Positions 5,834-6,532 of a stretch of DNA of 6,532 nucleotides are shown here, in pieces (positions within the stretch are counted from its first letter, which is position 1; each line of letters begins with the position of its first letter). The notes beneath the pieces are model-generated. The model was not told where the DNA came from. It saw only the letters and a program-made list of their open reading frames with translations, and ran no database searches. The stretch spans positions 1 to 6,532 of the forward strand of contig JAITDK010000053.1 of the NCBI GenBank assembly GCA_031282605.1, in the 5' to 3' direction. A program made the translations under genes and the position numbers. Source of the stretch: Oscillospiraceae bacterium. Its GTDB lineage: Bacteria; Bacillota; Clostridia; Christensenellales; Aristaeellaceae.

Positions 5834-6532
5834 ATCAATAAGCGCCACGAATACAAGCACAGCCTGAATTGGGCGGACTATTTGATAATAAGGAGCAGGC
5901 TTTCAAAGGCCATGCGGCGCGACCCACACGCGGGTGCGGATGGCATATACCGTGTGCGCAGCCTGTATTTCGATTCGCCGAACGATCAGGCGCTGCGCGA
6001 CAAGGTCAACGGTGTGAATCGCCGAGAGAAGTTCCGGATGCGCCGGTATCCCGGAGGCGCGGATAGCAACTTCATCGTGTTGGAAAAGAAGACGAAGGAG
6101 AACGGCCTATGCGGTAAACAGTCGGCAAGAACGACGCGCGAACAGGCCGAGCGCCTGATGAACGGCGATTACGTCTGGATGCGTGATTCAACCGACGCGT
6201 TGATACTTGAGCTGTATTCCAAGCTGAACACGGAGTTGCTGCGTCCGAAGGCTATCGTGGACTACATCCGCGAGCCGTTTCTATGCGACGCGGGCAATGT
6301 GCGCGTCACGCTGGACAGGGATATCCGCGCGGGCTGTGCGTCCGACGGTCGGAAGCTCGGCTTCGCGGAGGATTTCTTCGACGACGCGCTGCCGACGGTT
6401 CGTGTAGGCGACGAAATAGTGTTGCTTGAGGTGAAGTATGACGAGTTCATTCCGGATTATGTCGTCAAGCTGCTGCAACTGGGCGACCGCAGGGCGTCGG
6501 CATCCTCGAAATACGCGCAAAGCAGGATTTAT
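5834..6532 (+). CDS. VTC-domain polyphosphate polymerase family protein (3' end just beyond the window), non-canonical ATC start
   Basis: An open frame of 233 codons runs to the right edge. It matches bacterial VTC-domain proteins: R-H-E-Y-K at the start (4-8), R-V-R-S-L-Y-F-D (40-47), E-K-F-R-M-R (65-70), L-E-K-K (83-86), R-P-K-A-I-V-D-Y-x-R-E-P (137-148), R-V-T-L-D-R-D-I-R (157-165), L-E-V-K-Y-D-E (198-204) and S-K-Y-A...R-I-Y at the end. Basic residues and the E of E-V-K fit the tunnel-lining residues known in yeast Vtc4, which makes polyphosphate from ATP. Relatives usually stop just after R-I-Y, so only the last few codons are probably missing. No ATG, GTG or TTG lies between an in-frame TGA (5828-5830) and the conserved start. 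ATC 5834 is 8 nt from a strong ribosome site; the next in-frame start, a TTG near 5880, would delete R-H-E-Y-K. An AUC start, a +1 shift from the ATG at 5827, or a one-base error are all possible. Family call firm, bacterial function inferred. Confidence 0.85.
   Translation, partial: MNKRHEYKHSLNWADYLIIRSRLSKAMRRDPHAGADGIYRVRSLYFDSPNDQALRDKVNGVNRREKFRMRRYPGGADSNFIVLEKKTKENGLCGKQSARTTREQAERLMNGDYVWMRDSTDALILELYSKLNTELLRPKAIVDYIREPFLCDAGNVRVTLDRDIRAGCASDGRKLGFAEDFFDDALPTVRVGDEIVLLEVKYDEFIPDYVVKLLQLGDRRASASSKYAQSRIY

Noticed and set aside
5827..5841. Four-codon leader peptide M-N-H-Q
   Set aside because: The ATG is only 1-2 nt from the Shine-Dalgarno, too close for normal initiation, and the peptide is too short to judge; it is treated under the VTC start finding instead.
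5869..6066. Small plus-strand frame inside the VTC gene
   Set aside because: It is out of frame with a continuous conserved VTC coding sequence and has no ribosome site.
6262..6520. Minus-strand frames opposite the VTC gene
   Set aside because: They are shadows of the conserved C-terminal half of the VTC protein.
1..6532. CRISPR arrays, tRNA or rRNA genes, tandem repeats
   Set aside because: I found no regularly spaced repeats, cloverleaf-like sequence or rRNA-like segment on either strand.

Overview
This is about 6.5 kb of chromosomal sequence with moderately high GC. It looks like a Gram-positive, Clostridia-like member of the Bacillota. The grounds are strong AGGAGG-type ribosome binding sites, perfect TATAAT -10 boxes (three of the four with a TGN extension), a WalJ/YycJ-type metallo-hydrolase, and a VTC-domain protein of the kind common in Clostridia. 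I cannot name the species.

Layout, left to right. Positions 1-280 (minus strand) hold the 5' end of an IS1634/IS4-like transposase that runs off the left edge and reads away from everything else. Positions 560-1078 encode a NimA-like FMN-binding split-barrel protein with its own clear promoter. A 219-nt spacer follows, with a hairpin and an extended -10 promoter. Positions 1298-5580 form a tightly packed five-gene run, probably one operon: a WalJ-like MBL-fold hydrolase, a CPBP (CAAX-type) membrane protease, a NagD-like HAD phosphatase, an alpha/beta-hydrolase esterase, and a nucleotidyltransferase that matches only the uridylyltransferase half of GlmU. Gene junctions are -7, +17, +36 and -14 nt. 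The run ends at a perfect 12-bp inverted repeat. After another 200 nt with a promoter and a structured leader comes a nearly complete VTC-type polyphosphate polymerase gene (5834 to the right edge).

The run joins a possible cell-wall-linked hydrolase, a membrane protease, and three soluble enzymes that could act on phosphorylated, esterified or nucleotide-activated sugars. A role in envelope or glycan metabolism is a reasonable inference, but nothing here proves it.

The oddest point is the start of the VTC gene. The conserved frame has no ATG, GTG or TTG between an in-frame TGA and the conserved N-terminus. The only upstream ATG is out of frame, sits one base from the Shine-Dalgarno, and ends after four codons. 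An ATC codon lies 8 nt from an excellent Shine-Dalgarno. So the gene uses a non-standard AUC start, uses a +1 frameshift, or carries a one-base insertion or sequencing error. No CRISPR array, tRNA, rRNA or complete mobile element is visible.
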